The translations under genes were made by a program, and so were the position numbers. A DNA stretch of 64,000 bases from Photorhabdus luminescens subsp. luminescens (GTDB taxonomy: Bacteria > Pseudomonadota > Gammaproteobacteria > Enterobacterales > Enterobacteriaceae): NCBI RefSeq assembly GCF_001083805.1, contig NZ_JXSK01000002.1, forward strand, positions 62,001 to 126,000, in the 5' to 3' direction. The notes under the pieces were generated by a model, which had not been told where the DNA came from, made no database searches, and saw only the letters and a program-made list of their open reading frames with translations. Position 1 is the first letter of the stretch. Every line of letters starts with the position of its first letter. Below, in pieces: positions 8,440 through 18,100 of this stretch.

Positions 8440-10194
8440 ATGTTCACATATATCTGTGTCTTTGAGCCGACAAAAAAAGCTCAAAAAAATGGGGCCGTAC
8501 CACTTGCAATCGCACTCAAAACCAATTCCGAAAAAATGGCTAAAGCTATGGCCATTGTTTACCTTGGGGAAGAGTACGCGGACGATATGAGCAACTTCAA
8601 CACATCAAAACCAATTATTTGTAAAGATATACAGGGCTCCCCTCGCCCACCAATTGGTAAATTTGACGAAAAATTTGCTACTGAATACGAGTTCAACGGC
8701 ACCACATGGCAGGCTAGAACACTCGAACCAACGAAAAACTCATCTATTACTACGCGTGATTTTAACCACACTTACGCCACGTTAGATCTGGAAATTGCAC
8801 TGGCATTACTAGACGGTGACTTTCATTGCTGGGCGATTATGTCACATAGTATAAAAGAAGCTAAACAACTGATAGCAGACAACAATGAAACATGGAGGCA
8901 ATGGTCCACCGCATTTCGCATCAGAACCGACGCTCTGTCCATTCCAAGAGAAACGCTTTTCAGCATCGTGCGTGAAGGTAAACGCCGTCCTGAATTTCTG
9001 GCCGATGTCATCGCTATGAAGGAATTTTTAAACTGTGCTTTAGGTAATACCGACATATCCATTGAATTACCAGAAGAGCAACCCAAAGTTTCCGATTATC
9101 CGATGTCAACATCAGAAGCCTCAATAACAGATGTCGCTCCAGATGAGGTTGAACCCCCACAGGCGGCACTACAAGTTAAAGAGAAAAAAAGCGAAACCAA
9201 GTCTCTTAAGACCAGAAAAACCAAGTAAACCAAAGAGGACAAAGCAGTAGAAAAGACTGCACAAGACACTACGGCGGATGATGAAGTCACCTCATTGCCT
9301 CCTGCTGCTACCCTGAACACCAATGATGATAACTTCCAACATCGTGCCAATTTGCTGGAAGAAACTATCAAGGCACAAGGCGATGAGCAGCAAACGAATC
9401 TCCGTATCTGGAAAGCAGTCCAACGCACCGATCCCCACTTTACAAAACCATTAGAGGGAATGGGGTTCAACGGTACAAGCATAAACAGTAACTATATGTT
9501 TATGCGGGCAACAGAACTATTCGGACCATTCGGTTATGGATGGGGCTGTAATGTCACAGAAGAAAAACTGATCAATGGCGCCCCCATGTCAGAACCTATC
9601 TATGACGATAAAAATAAACAAATTGGGAGCCGATTCTTACGTGATTCTGACGGCACATTAATATGTGAACAAAATCACTCTATCAAAATTCTCTTTTGGT
9701 ATCTGGTCGAATGTGACATTTGCGCTGAAATTGAAAGTTATGGTGCAACACCATACATGTACAGAACCAAATATGGAATTAAAACAGATGGAGAAGCCAT
9801 CAAGAAATCACTCACCGATGCCATAAAGAAGGCGTTATCGATGCTTGGATTTTCTGCTGATGTATTTATGGGTATGCATGATAACCCTGAATATCTGGCC
9901 GACAACAACATTGAATTTGAAATCAAGGCCGCCAGTGATAAGGCCGAGGATCTAGTCAGATTACGCAAGGAACTAGACGATAAGTTCACCCGTAATACAG
10001 AAACTATGCGTACCGCTGTCAGCAAAAATGAAATTCGCGGCATAGCATCTACCCTTATCCGTGAATTAGGCATTCATTTAGGCAACGCCAAGGCCAAAGG
10101 AGACAAGGATTACGAAAAGTACTTATCCGGTCGTCTGCGTCGCTTGAATGAAATAGAGAAAGAATGTTTAACTCAATTAGAGAAAGCAAACTAA
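8440..10194 (+). pseudogene. Fused recombination gene (annealing protein) interrupted by a stop
   Basis: One reading frame runs from ATG 8440 to the stop at 10194, interrupted only by TAA at 9226-9228. The 262 residues before the stop are an unrecognised N-terminal region that may resemble the RecE N-terminus, ending in a Lys-rich linker ('KTRKTK'). The linker continues in frame after the stop ('TKEDKAVEKTAQDT'). The part after it (from about 9295) resembles a phage Rad52/Sak-like single-strand annealing protein: 'LFGPFGYGWG...', then 'KSLTDAIKKALSMLGFSADVFMG'. No ATG with a ribosome site restarts the second part; only TTG at 9295 or an internal ATG is available. A CAA-to-TAA change would explain the break. 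Function of the second half is inferred from the SLTDA-type helix and from its neighbour Gp157. Confidence 0.65.
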
Positions 10195-10691
10195 TGACTA
10201 CAACCGCAATTGCATTAGCAGCAGATTATGAAAAATTACAACAGTTGGTAGAAACTGGCGAATTCTCGTCAGAAGATATCGCCGATACACTTGAAAGTAT
10301 CGAATGTACTATCGGTGATAAACTTGATGCTATCATGATCCATGTTCGCAATATCGAAGGCCAAGCCAGGACTCTTGCTGATGAGTCTAAGCGACTTACT
10401 GACCGTAAAAAATCATTCGAAAGGCAAGTAAAAAACCTAAAAAAGTATGCCCTGGATTGTTTACTGAAAGCGGGCATGGATTCACTACGAACTACCAAAA
10501 ACACGTTCACAGCCAGAAAAGGTCTTATGAATGTCATCATTGATGATGAGTCAAAATTACCTGATGAGTTAGTTGATGTGCAGACAATTACCGCCCCGGA
10601 CAAAAAAGCCATCAAAGAAGCTATTGAAAACGGTATCAATGTACCAGGAGCTCATATTGAAATCGGTGAGAGAAACCTGCAAGTACGTTAA
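10194..10691 (+). CDS. Siphovirus Gp157 family protein
   Basis: A 165-residue protein of the Gp157 family: 'TGEFSSEDIADTLESIECTIGDKLDAIMIHVRNIEGQARTLADESKRLTDRKKSFERQVKNLKKYALDCLLKAGMDSLRTTKNTFTARKG'. The first part is a long coiled coil and the end is the typical 'PDKKAIKEAIENGINVPGAHIEIGERNLQVR'. In Streptococcus phages this family is linked to phage resistance; in lambdoid phages it travels with recombination genes. Its ATG overlaps the stop of the annealing-protein gene (TAATG), so the longer start at 10164 is rejected. Confidence 0.9.
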   Translation: MTTTAIALAADYEKLQQLVETGEFSSEDIADTLESIECTIGDKLDAIMIHVRNIEGQARTLADESKRLTDRKKSFERQVKNLKKYALDCLLKAGMDSLRTTKNTFTARKGLMNVIIDDESKLPDELVDVQTITAPDKKAIKEAIENGINVPGAHIEIGERNLQVR

Positions 10692-10742
10692 TATTCATTA
10701 CGTCCCACAAATACTGGGGCAATAAATAATATGGAGTGATTT

Positions 10743-10931
10743 ATGGCTGCACGATTAGAAATCATTATCTCGTTTGATGAAAACCTAAATAAATACCAAG
10801 TAGAATGGATAACAGGAGAAAGTCAAGATATTACAGATGAAGAAAAGAAAATCATTGCTCAGTTAAAAAATAAATTACTGGCCTCAATGGAAAATGAATT
10901 AACTGGGAATAACCAACATTACCTCCATTAG
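10743..10931 (+). CDS. Small phage protein of unknown function
   Basis: A 62-residue acidic protein ('DENLNKYQVEWITGESQDITDEEKKIIAQLKNKLLASM') with a GGAG ribosome site before ATG 10743. It reads like the many small early genes of lambdoid prophages. No domain recognised. Confidence 0.6.
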   Translation: MAARLEIIISFDENLNKYQVEWITGESQDITDEEKKIIAQLKNKLLASMENELTGNNQHYLH

Positions 10932-11088
10932 ATATTTAACATTACCTTAAATTAACACAAGGTAATAATGTCAGAAAATAAATTCCACAAGCATGTAGAA
11001 TTTACATTTGTATTTCTCGGCATGTATCTATTAGATGGAAAACAGCAGCAGAATGCGAGATTGAAGGTAAATTAAAAGAGACAGACCC

Positions 11089-11265
11089 ATGTTAAGACAT
11101 TCTCACAGCAAAAATGAAATTGTTAAATTAACGCTACCTGATGGTCGTAATGGGATCATCATTATCGATAGGAGTTGCAATGTACTCTATGATTTTCCGT
11201 TTGACGTCAAAATAATTCCAGTATCCAATTCTCAGGCTATCGAGAAAATGAGGGACCGAAAATGA
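11089..11265 (+). CDS. Small phage protein (58 residues)
   Basis: The ORF starts MLRHSHSKNEIVKLTLPDG and continues with 'IIIIDRSCNVLYDFPFDVKIIPV'. It looks like a small beta-rich protein, ends with a four-base overlap (ATGA) with the next ORF, and has a purine-rich AGAG site upstream. Coupling to the next ORF supports that it is translated. No function recognised. Confidence 0.5.
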   Translation: MLRHSHSKNEIVKLTLPDGRNGIIIIDRSCNVLYDFPFDVKIIPVSNSQAIEKMRDRK

Positions 11266-11411
11266 TATACGGTCTGTTTCTACTTGTATGTTCTTCGACA
11301 AACTGCCAGTACATTCCTTACAGCCATACTTACCCGGATGAAAAAAACTGCATAGCAGATATGGAGATGCAAAGTCCTGGAATTTTTGAGTGTTACCCAT
11401 TGGAGCCATAA
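11262..11411 (+). CDS. Small secreted or membrane-anchored phage protein (49 residues)
   Basis: Starts MIYGLFLLVCSSTNCQYIPY, a hydrophobic N-terminus followed by Cys, then 'YPDEKNCIADM' and 'GIFECYPLEP'. Four Cys residues (at the N-terminus and in the mature part) suggest an exported, disulphide-bonded peptide. Small proteins with this opening occur in enterobacterial prophages near recombination genes, as I recall. ATG 11262 overlaps the stop of the upstream ORF. Confidence 0.55.
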   Translation: MIYGLFLLVCSSTNCQYIPYSHTYPDEKNCIADMEMQSPGIFECYPLEP

Positions 11412-11498
11412 TTCACACTCAAAACTGATTAAGCTTAATCAGAAATCAAGTAACATAATGAATAGCATGATGGTAAATCCACTGACCGGAGAACCATC

Positions 11499-11669
11499 AT
11501 GCAACCCTGGCAACCAGGACAACAGTTATTAACCAACTTCGATATTAAATTGGGAAGATTAGCAGCCAGTGTCAAAAATACATCTTGCAATCAGGGTGAT
11601 ATTACCCGTGTTTGTGCTGTCGTTGATCTGATCATTATATCAATGATGAGGCAAAACCATGTGAGGTAA
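11499..11669 (+). CDS. Small phage protein (56 residues)
   Basis: Starts MQPWQPGQQLLTNFDIKLGR and is followed by a helical stretch ending 'LIIISMMRQNHVR'. The ATG has a GGAG site (ACCGGAGAACC). It ends five bases before the excisionase-like ATG and probably belongs to the same message. No function recognised. Confidence 0.45.
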   Translation: MQPWQPGQQLLTNFDIKLGRLAASVKNTSCNQGDITRVCAVVDLIIISMMRQNHVR

Positions 11670-11673
11670 ATAA

Positions 11674-11889
11674 ATGGTGAATATTGAATGTGTTCCCATA
11701 TCCGCTTATTGCTATACAACAGGGGAAACAGTTGATGCAATTAATAAGCGCATTCAGCGCGGCGTTTGGCGTGATGGCGTACATGTATTGAAAGTTGAAG
11801 GTGTTAAGGAACGCTGGATTGATTTAAATGAGGTAGCTAAGTGGGCCAGGAAAAACAGTATAGTAAATTGCCCAGAGGAATTACAGTAA
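11674..11889 (+). CDS. Excisionase-like protein
   Basis: A 71-residue protein of the phage excisionase type: 'PISAYCYTTGETVDAINKRIQRGVWRDGVHVLKVEGVKERWIDLNEVAKWAR' is a small winged-helix with the 'RIQRGVWRDG' core typical of Xis-like proteins. It would direct integrase toward excision. Its 3' end overlaps the integrase start by about 49 bases, the usual xis-int arrangement. Confidence 0.85.
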   Translation: MVNIECVPISAYCYTTGETVDAINKRIQRGVWRDGVHVLKVEGVKERWIDLNEVAKWARKNSIVNCPEELQ

Positions 11890-13025
11890 GGAAACATCGT
11901 TCTGGTGAAACTATAAATATCTCTTTTACATACAAGGGGGTTAAATGCCGAGAACCCCTCTCAAATCTAGAAGTGACCCCCAAAAACATTAAATATGCCG
12001 AGCGCAAACTCGGCGAAATATATAATAAAATTGAACGGGATACTTTTATTTATGCTGAATATTTCCCTAATTCATCACGTCTAAAAATATTCGGGAATGT
12101 CAATAAAGGCAAAACAATAAAAGATTATTTAGATGAGTATTTAAAAATCTGTGAAACCCGCAATTTATCACCATCCACAATTAATGGATATAAAAAATGT
12201 AAAACTGCTTTATATGAATTACATAAAATTCCCGTTGTAGAGTTAACACCAGCAATATTAAAAACTTGGATTCAAAAACGATCAACGGCTCTGAAAACAA
12301 TCAGGAATAATCTGTCATTTTTACGAAGCGCCATAGATGAAGCAGTTACTGATTGCCTGATTAGTATGAATCCTGTGAATTTAGTCACAGCATCACGGTA
12401 TCAAACTGAACGAATAGAAAACGATAACGAATATATTGTTGACCCTCTATCTCCTAATGAAGTTACTGCATTACTGTCAGCGGCAGGCAATAAACAAAAA
12501 CAATGGGAAAATTTATTCCTTTTTGCGATACATACAGGGCTTAGAAGCTCCGAGTTATGCGCGCTTCGATGGCAAGATATCGACTTCATTGGCAAAACCG
12601 CACATGTCCAATCGGCACGAGTAGTAGGAATAATAAAAGGAACGAAAACGAAAGCCGGTACCAGAAAAGTTGAACTGGACACTAACGCTATGTCAGCCCT
12701 ATTAAATCAGAAGGCATTCACTTTTATGAAAGGCGAAGTGGTCTTTGAGGACCCGAAAAAAAGTGAAGCTTGGGCAGGTGCAGATGCCATTCGTAAAAAA
12801 GCCTGGGTACCCACACTAAAAAAGGCGGGAATTCGGTATCGCAATCCATATCAAACAAGGCATACATTTGCAACAAAGCACATCAGCCAAGGGGTTAATC
12901 TTTTCTGGCTTGCCGCTCAAATGGGGCATAAAGGTCCAGAGATGCTTTTCAGACATTATGGATCATATCTGAAGGAATATGATAGCAGCACATACAAACC
13001 TAAACAGGCCAGTGGTGAGACATGA
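11841..13025 (+). CDS. Tyrosine recombinase, prophage integrase
   Basis: A 394-residue site-specific recombinase. The N-terminal arm-binding part ('GITVRKHRSGETINISFTYKGVKCREPL') resembles the DUF3596 type, followed by a SAM-like core-binding domain (about 90-185). The catalytic domain shows Arg235 in 'HTGLRSSELCALRW', Arg340 in 'YQTRHTFAT' (Tyr replaces the usual His of HxxR), His363 in 'MGHK' and the probable nucleophile Tyr373 in 'FRHYGSY'. Translation starts at GTG 11841 inside the excisionase gene. It lies 76 bp from the attachment site in the ssrA tail, so it most likely integrates at ssrA. Confidence 0.93.
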   Translation: MGQEKQYSKLPRGITVRKHRSGETINISFTYKGVKCREPLSNLEVTPKNIKYAERKLGEIYNKIERDTFIYAEYFPNSSRLKIFGNVNKGKTIKDYLDEYLKICETRNLSPSTINGYKKCKTALYELHKIPVVELTPAILKTWIQKRSTALKTIRNNLSFLRSAIDEAVTDCLISMNPVNLVTASRYQTERIENDNEYIVDPLSPNEVTALLSAAGNKQKQWENLFLFAIHTGLRSSELCALRWQDIDFIGKTAHVQSARVVGIIKGTKTKAGTRKVELDTNAMSALLNQKAFTFMKGEVVFEDPKKSEAWAGADAIRKKAWVPTLKKAGIRYRNPYQTRHTFATKHISQGVNLFWLAAQMGHKGPEMLFRHYGSYLKEYDSSTYKPKQASGET

Positions 13026-13101
13026 AAGGAGCTGCAAAGGATACGCGGCGAAGATATTTCATAAAAATGTTATGTATAACAATAAGATGTAAAACAATTA
13101 A

Positions 13102-13130
13102 CGCGGGTTCAACTCCCGCCAGCTCCACCA
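13102..13130 (+). other. Prophage attachment site: duplicated tmRNA (ssrA) 3' end
   Basis: These 29 bases, from CGCGGGTTCAACTCC to the terminal CCACCA, match the 3' end of enterobacterial tmRNA (T-arm and acceptor). No tmRNA body lies upstream: the integrase ends 76 bp away. This is therefore the displaced 3' copy left by prophage insertion (right att site), and the intact ssrA should lie at the other end of the element, left of the window. The fragment reads toward the ssrA terminator that follows. Confidence 0.85.
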
Positions 13131-13141
13131 AATAAATCAAG

Positions 13142-13168
13142 GGGTTACGTGAGAACGTAGCCCTTTTT
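13142..13168 (+). terminator. Original ssrA terminator
   Basis: GGGTTACGT, a GAGA loop, ACGTAGCCC and TTTTT form a stable hairpin with a T run, 12 bases after the CCA of the tmRNA fragment. It presumably terminated ssrA before the prophage inserted. Confidence 0.8.
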
Positions 13169-13269
13169 CTTTGTCTATGTCCACTTTACGTCCACCTATT
13201 TTATTTTTATGGGCATCAATGGACACTACCAGCACCGCCGCATTCCTTCTGGCTCATCGCTGAAACTAC

Positions 13270-13464
13270 TTAAGGTACTTGAACGTAACGTTTAATTTTG
13301 TTTTTAACCTGCGCCCACCTGGGCAGAAAACGCCCGATACTGGTCAATATCAGCGATGCACCATTGAGCAGCGCAACGGTGGCGTCTATCAGGGCGTTCT
13401 GTCGGTATTGATGAAACGGTGCTAAGGCATCCCAGAAGAAATTATGGCATACTCGACGAACAGG
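13270..13464 (-). pseudogene. IS4-like transposase, N-terminal fragment
   Basis: On the minus strand an open stretch reads 'VCHNFFWDALAPFHQYRQ', 'NALIDATVALLNGASLILTS', 'IGRFLPRWAQVKNKIKR', then stops at 13270. This is the N-terminal DNA-binding part of IS4-family transposases, as I recall them from Photorhabdus and relatives, with about 60 of some 370-400 residues left. No start codon, no catalytic DDE region and no clear terminal inverted repeats are present, so it is a remnant. Confidence 0.65.
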
Positions 13465-13588
13465 CGTAGTAGTGATCTCGCTGAAATTGTTAACGCAATC
13501 AGTAGATCACATAATGTTATGCCTGTCTCATTTTTTCTGGGGATTCCTCAGTGCAGAAACGAGGCTTAGGAATTTTTATGTGCTCTAC

Positions 13589-13879
13589 TTACATAGATAA
13601 CGCCTTTAAAACATGAACCGGATCTTTCTCTATTGCCTTCAACAAAGCTTTTGCGGGTCCAGTTGGTTCACGCCTCCCCTGCTCCCAGTTTCGCAGGGTT
13701 CCAACATTAACAGAAATTAACTTAGCAAAACCGGTCTGACTTAAACCAGTTGCCTGACGAATATTCTTGACTTTTACTGCTTCAACGTGAGTTTCACGAG
13801 AGGCAGCACGTTCGCCGTTAATAATTTCGTTCATCTGTGTCATGCTTTCAGTTAGCCTGGAAAATAATTTACTATCCAT
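13589..13879 (-). CDS. NadS-like antitoxin (XRE helix-turn-helix)
   Basis: A 96-residue antitoxin. After an N-terminal helical part that should contact the toxin ('LTESMTQMNEIINGE'), residues 45-95 form an XRE helix-turn-helix: 'KNIRQATGLSQTGFAKLISVNVGTLRNWEQGRREPTGPAKALLKAI'. This is the NadS/HigA-type architecture. ATG at 13879 has a GAGGGG site; the GTG at 13888 overlapping the toxin stop is the alternative. It is co-transcribed behind the toxin and probably represses the operon through the palindrome at 14201-14262. Confidence 0.88.
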   Translation of the reverse strand: MDSKLFSRLTESMTQMNEIINGERAASRETHVEAVKVKNIRQATGLSQTGFAKLISVNVGTLRNWEQGRREPTGPAKALLKAIEKDPVHVLKALSM

Positions 13880-13881
13880 TG

Positions 13882-14193
13882 TTACCACCCCTCATTTAGT
13901 GCTCTCAAGACTTTCTTTTCTGATTCACTAAGGTCATCCTTGATACCTTTTTTGTAAATCAACAACAGCCTGATATGTGAGACATCTACTTTATAGTAAT
14001 AAATAATGCGCACACCGCCTCGCTTACCTTTACCTCCAGATGCCCATCTGACTTTACGTAAGCCACCAGTGTGTTGGATAACATCACCAGCAATAGGGTT
14101 GTCTGCAAGATATTGCTGAAACTCGCGATATTCACCTTCACTTAACAACTCTTTACAATCTTCAGTGAAGATATGAGTCTCAATAAATATCAT
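13882..14193 (-). CDS. RelE/HigB-family toxin
   Basis: A 103-residue type II toxin: 'FTEDCKELLSEGEYREFQQYLADNPIAGDVIQHTGGLRKVRWASGGKGKRGGVRIIYYYKV' followed by 'LLLIYKKGIKDDLSESEKKVLRAL'. The 'GGLRKVRW...GKRGGVRIIYY' core is diagnostic of this RelE/HigB branch, which cleaves mRNA in the ribosome. Toxin first, NadS-type antitoxin second, is the typical order. It appears intact. Confidence 0.9.
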   Translation of the reverse strand: MIFIETHIFTEDCKELLSEGEYREFQQYLADNPIAGDVIQHTGGLRKVRWASGGKGKRGGVRIIYYYKVDVSHIRLLLIYKKGIKDDLSESEKKVLRALNEGW

Positions 14194-14200
14194 GTATCAG

Positions 14201-14262
14201 TGCGCCATTGGTGTATATTTTAAGTGATGATATACGCCTTATCGGTATAAGTCAATGGCGCA
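14201..14262. promoter_or_regulatory. Palindromic operator of the RelE/NadS pair
   Basis: Upstream of the toxin start, TGCGCCATTG (14201-14210) is perfectly inverted as CAATGGCGCA (14253-14262). Nested inside, GGTGTATAT (14210-14218) is inverted with one mismatch as ATATACGCC (14230-14238). Two nested inverted repeats over the promoter are expected for autoregulation by an HTH antitoxin. Confidence 0.7.
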
Positions 14263-14670
14263 TATACAACATATTGTTGTAACCGAGGCTGCTCTCCTCT
14301 AATGAGCGATATTGGGTTGCGTCAACAGTGCTGAAATCAGGGAAATAAAGTAGCCTAAGACCCTTAACGATTTTCGAAAAATTTATCTCCGGAAACTGCA
14401 TAAGGGTTCCCTGAAATAAATGCATACCAAGCGCTTCCTTCAAGTTATTTTCAATCCGCTGATTAGCTTGCTTAATTGCATAATCTTCGCTTTCAGCTAG
14501 TTCCCTGTTGAATTGCCCTACGCGCTGCTCAAGAGGATGGGCTGTTCCAGCTTTTCGGCATTCATCCAGTTCCTTACGGCATAAAGCTTAGCAGACGAGC
14601 GAACCGAGATTGCTTCATCTCGTAGCTTGACTTCAGCATCATCCCCCACAAACCAAATTAAAACAGACAG
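14252..14670 (-). pseudogene. Broken gene of unknown function
   Basis: Two frames together give a coherent protein. The upstream part (from 14670) reads 'LSVLIWFVGDDAEVKLRDEAISVRSSAKLYAVR', with a hydrophobic start. The downstream part reads 'RKELDECRKAGTAHPLEQRVGQFNRELAESEDYAIKQANQRIENNLKEALGMHLFQGTLMQFPEIN'. The frame changes near 14580-14590. It has no intact start. The family is not recognised; a helical, membrane-anchored protein is possible. It overlaps the operator of the neighbouring toxin-antitoxin pair. Confidence 0.5.
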
Positions 14671-14830
14671 TTAAAATAGAACCCAATGTTGCAACTTATG
14701 GCGCTCAAGTTCCTCAGCAGCAATTTCTTCATGAAGATAGGTTACCAATTCTAAGGTATCATCTAAAGGAGGTTGATTTTTTATAAAAAAGAGTGATTTT
14801 TAGCACACTACTATGGCATTAGGAGTTGAT

Positions 14831-15160
14831 ATGGACTTTATGAGCAGCACAATCCTTTCAGGGATTCTTTATGACGGTTTTGTCAAAGGGGCTAAAATCT
14901 CGGCCAGCTTTTTAAAAGAAAAATTGCAGGGATGGTTATTTGACGATGCTTTAATCGAAAAATTATCCGATAGACTAAATGACCTTGATTTAGATGAGTT
15001 AGGTCAGCATGCGATCAAAAAGCGTATTGATAACTCTCCCGAAATACTGCAATGCATGCAAGGTATTAAGCAGGAGCAAACTATTGGTTCTGTTAATCAA
15101 AACCACTATGGTACTGGTGATAATGTTGCGGGAAATAAAGTTATCAACAACGGGAAATAA
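14831..15160 (+). CDS. GapS6a-like small subunit of a defence pair
   Basis: A 109-residue protein: a hydrophobic N-terminus ('MDFMSSTILSGILYDGFVKG'), a helical centre ('FDDALIEKLSDRLNDLDLDELGQHAIKKRIDN'), and a C-terminal motif 'NHYGTGDNVAGNKVINN'. The ATG at 14831 with TAGGAG six bases upstream is preferred to the ATG at 14813. Its stop overlaps the start of the large downstream gene (TAATG), so the two are coupled. Size, order and the shared GTGDN motif match what I recall of GAPS6, a two-gene anti-phage system from gamma-proteobacterial mobile elements. Assignment is from memory. Confidence 0.6.
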   Translation: MDFMSSTILSGILYDGFVKGAKISASFLKEKLQGWLFDDALIEKLSDRLNDLDLDELGQHAIKKRIDNSPEILQCMQGIKQEQTIGSVNQNHYGTGDNVAGNKVINNGK

Positions 15161-18100
15161 TGGAAAAGCAAATTCATACTGGATCAGGGGATAATGTTGG
15201 CAATAACAAAATTGTCAACATTATTAATAGCATTGAACCTAAAGATATTAGAAGGTTCATTGATGATTTAATGCACGACATTTCTTACAGAAAGATATCC
15301 GAAGCTGAAAAGAAGATAAACGCCATTACAAATATTGATGCACTGGACAATAATGTAAAATCAATATTAAATGCATTGAAGGTTAAAATTTCCTTGGTTC
15401 AAGGAAAGACGGATTTACCTAAACAAGAAATACAAGTCCTTCTGAGAAACCCAGCATTGAGTAATGAAGTTAGAGACGCAGTTCTCTCAATACTCATTCA
15501 CCTAGAATCCCACGTTCAACTCGAATCTGCTCGAGAGAGATATCTTTTCACAGAATTGAAGGGACCATATTCTAATGAGGTTTTTTTCGAACACTTAGCA
15601 ACTATTGATGAAATTAACTCATCATTTAATAGCTCAGAAAAATTAAATTTTTTAGAGCAAGAGATTATAGGTCTGATCCGAGGCTCATTGAGAAATAGAG
15701 ATTTTAAAACGGCATATGGCATTAGTGATTATCTAAATAAAAATTACCCATCTGAAAACTCGATGTTTTTCATGCTTCATTATGAAACACTTTTATTTTT
15801 AAAAGAAATTAAGAATCGACATATTCTTTCATTTGATAAAAAACAAAAAAATCATATTGACAGTTTAGTTAGTACACTTCTAAAGAATTTTGCATCAGAT
15901 ATACCTCGTTATACATCACCGTTAATAAATCAACTTTATATTACTAACTTTACTGATAGAAAGCTGCTTGAACTTGCTCAGAAATATTTGAATAAAATAT
16001 CAGAAGTAAGTCCCGAATGTGCCGAAGTTATTTCAAAAATAACTAATAGAACAACCTTGCAAAATACAAAATTTTCTTTACCTAAAGAAATAAAAAGTAT
16101 TGAGACATTCTCTGAACTTGACGAGTTATTAAAAACTGATTTATTTGATAAAACCTTACTAGCTGACTGGAGAGGTGATGGAGGAAAAATTAGCACTAAC
16201 GATAGTTACATTAACGCCCTCCTCGAACTCCAGGTTTCTGTTTGGTTATGTATTCCTCAAGATAAAAAAGCCATTTTTGATTTAGGGAAACAAGCTGAAG
16301 AATTCTTGAATTTTGACGCAACTCGATACAAGGAAATAAACCCATCCAACTTAATTTTTTTATGCGAAAGATTTATGGACTTAAGTCTTCCGCTAATTGC
16401 AGTAAAGTACCTACAACCTATATTACCTGACGAACCATGGTTGTCTCCACTTTTAGAAAGTTTATTGCAAGCTTTATACTTAAGTGACCAAAATGATCTT
16501 TTTTTCAAGAAACTAGCCCTGTTTTCAGATGATGAAAAAAGTGAGTTAGTATGGTTGCTAGAAGCTCAGGCATATGAGCGCTTACAAAAAAACGATGATG
16601 CCATTAGAGCAATCCAAGCAGCAATTAAACTAGAGAATAAAAATGCTTACTCATGGGATTTGCTATTAAATTTATACCAAAATAAGAACATAAGTAAAAT
16701 TGATTTAACTAATATGGTCATGGGAATTCCAGAAGAGATTTTTTCCACATACCACGAATCAAAGATCCCTTTATTAAATAGCATAGCAAAATTTGTAGAC
16801 CATAATATTTCCGAGAGAGTTTTAGTAGACTGGTTTGTAGTAAACCCCAATAAATTGGCAAAATATCTTATAGATATTCATCATAACTCCTTGATGTTTC
16901 GCTCTGAGGTAAACAAATTTGTATACTTGCCAAGATTTTGCATTAAAGGGGTCGAATTTGACGATGGATTTAGAAAACATAAACGCATCTTAGTAAAGGA
17001 TATAGTAACTGAGCACCCTCTATTTCTTAATGTGAATTCGCCATTAGGAAAGGTAATAGAAAAATTAGCGATCGGGGAAACCATCGATGATCCTATGCTT
17101 GGGGAATTAACCCTTACAGATGAAACTCCTGCATTTGTCGCTGCATATCAAGCAGCGATAAAAATAAGAGATCAAAATAATGATGGATCAGACGCATTTA
17201 AATTATTTGAATTACCGCCTAATGATGATGATTTTCTCCCATATTTTGAAAAAATTTTACTCCGCTACTCTAATAAACCCTCCCAACACAATCCTATACT
17301 TCTAAACCCTAACATTCCGCTCTGCATGAGGGGCAACCTCACACACTCTGGCGATTATTTTCGCGCAGCATATTTTCATCTAACATCAAAAGAAACAACG
17401 CAATATATAAATCTATATGATCAAGGCATAATCGACCCACATAAAGTGATAGTTGATATATATACATCTATCTATCTTTCTCTGATGGGTTTTATTTCAA
17501 TAATTGTAAAAAAATCCATCACCATTGTAATATCAAATTACACCAAAATCACTTTGGAAAATTGGATTACAAATATAACGAGAGAAGATTATCTTTCATT
17601 TGATATCACCACTCTTGGAATACAACAGATTACGGCAGAAGACATTCGAAAAAATCTTTATGATTTCATTCAAGAATTACAATTGCTACTTAGCATTGCA
17701 GAAGATGAAAATCTCAATGTCGTAGACACCCCTGAAAACCTTGTGAAAATAAAGAACTTAATAGACCCAACTATTTTTTCTACGATTCAACTTTCGTATG
17801 CAAATGAAATCCCCTGGCTAAGCATTGATCATTTACTTTGTATATTAGCTCAGAATTCAGATTTCCCAGTGGCGAATATGGATAATTTCTTAAGGGAGAT
17901 CATAAACTCATCAACTTATAAAGAAAGAAAAAAAAGCATTTTTATTAGTTTGATCTGTGGTCTTTCTGTTCCTGTCTTCTATAAAGATATAGCTATATTA
18001 AGTTGTTCTCATGAGAAAAATGATATTTATTTTGTTGCAAAATTCATTGAAAAGCATAAGTTCCCTAATAACACTTCTAGTGAAGCCTTGAACTTTCTTT

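Noticed and set aside
13102-13130. A tRNA gene
   Set aside because: Only the T-arm and acceptor end are present and they match tmRNA; there is no 5' half or anticodon arm.
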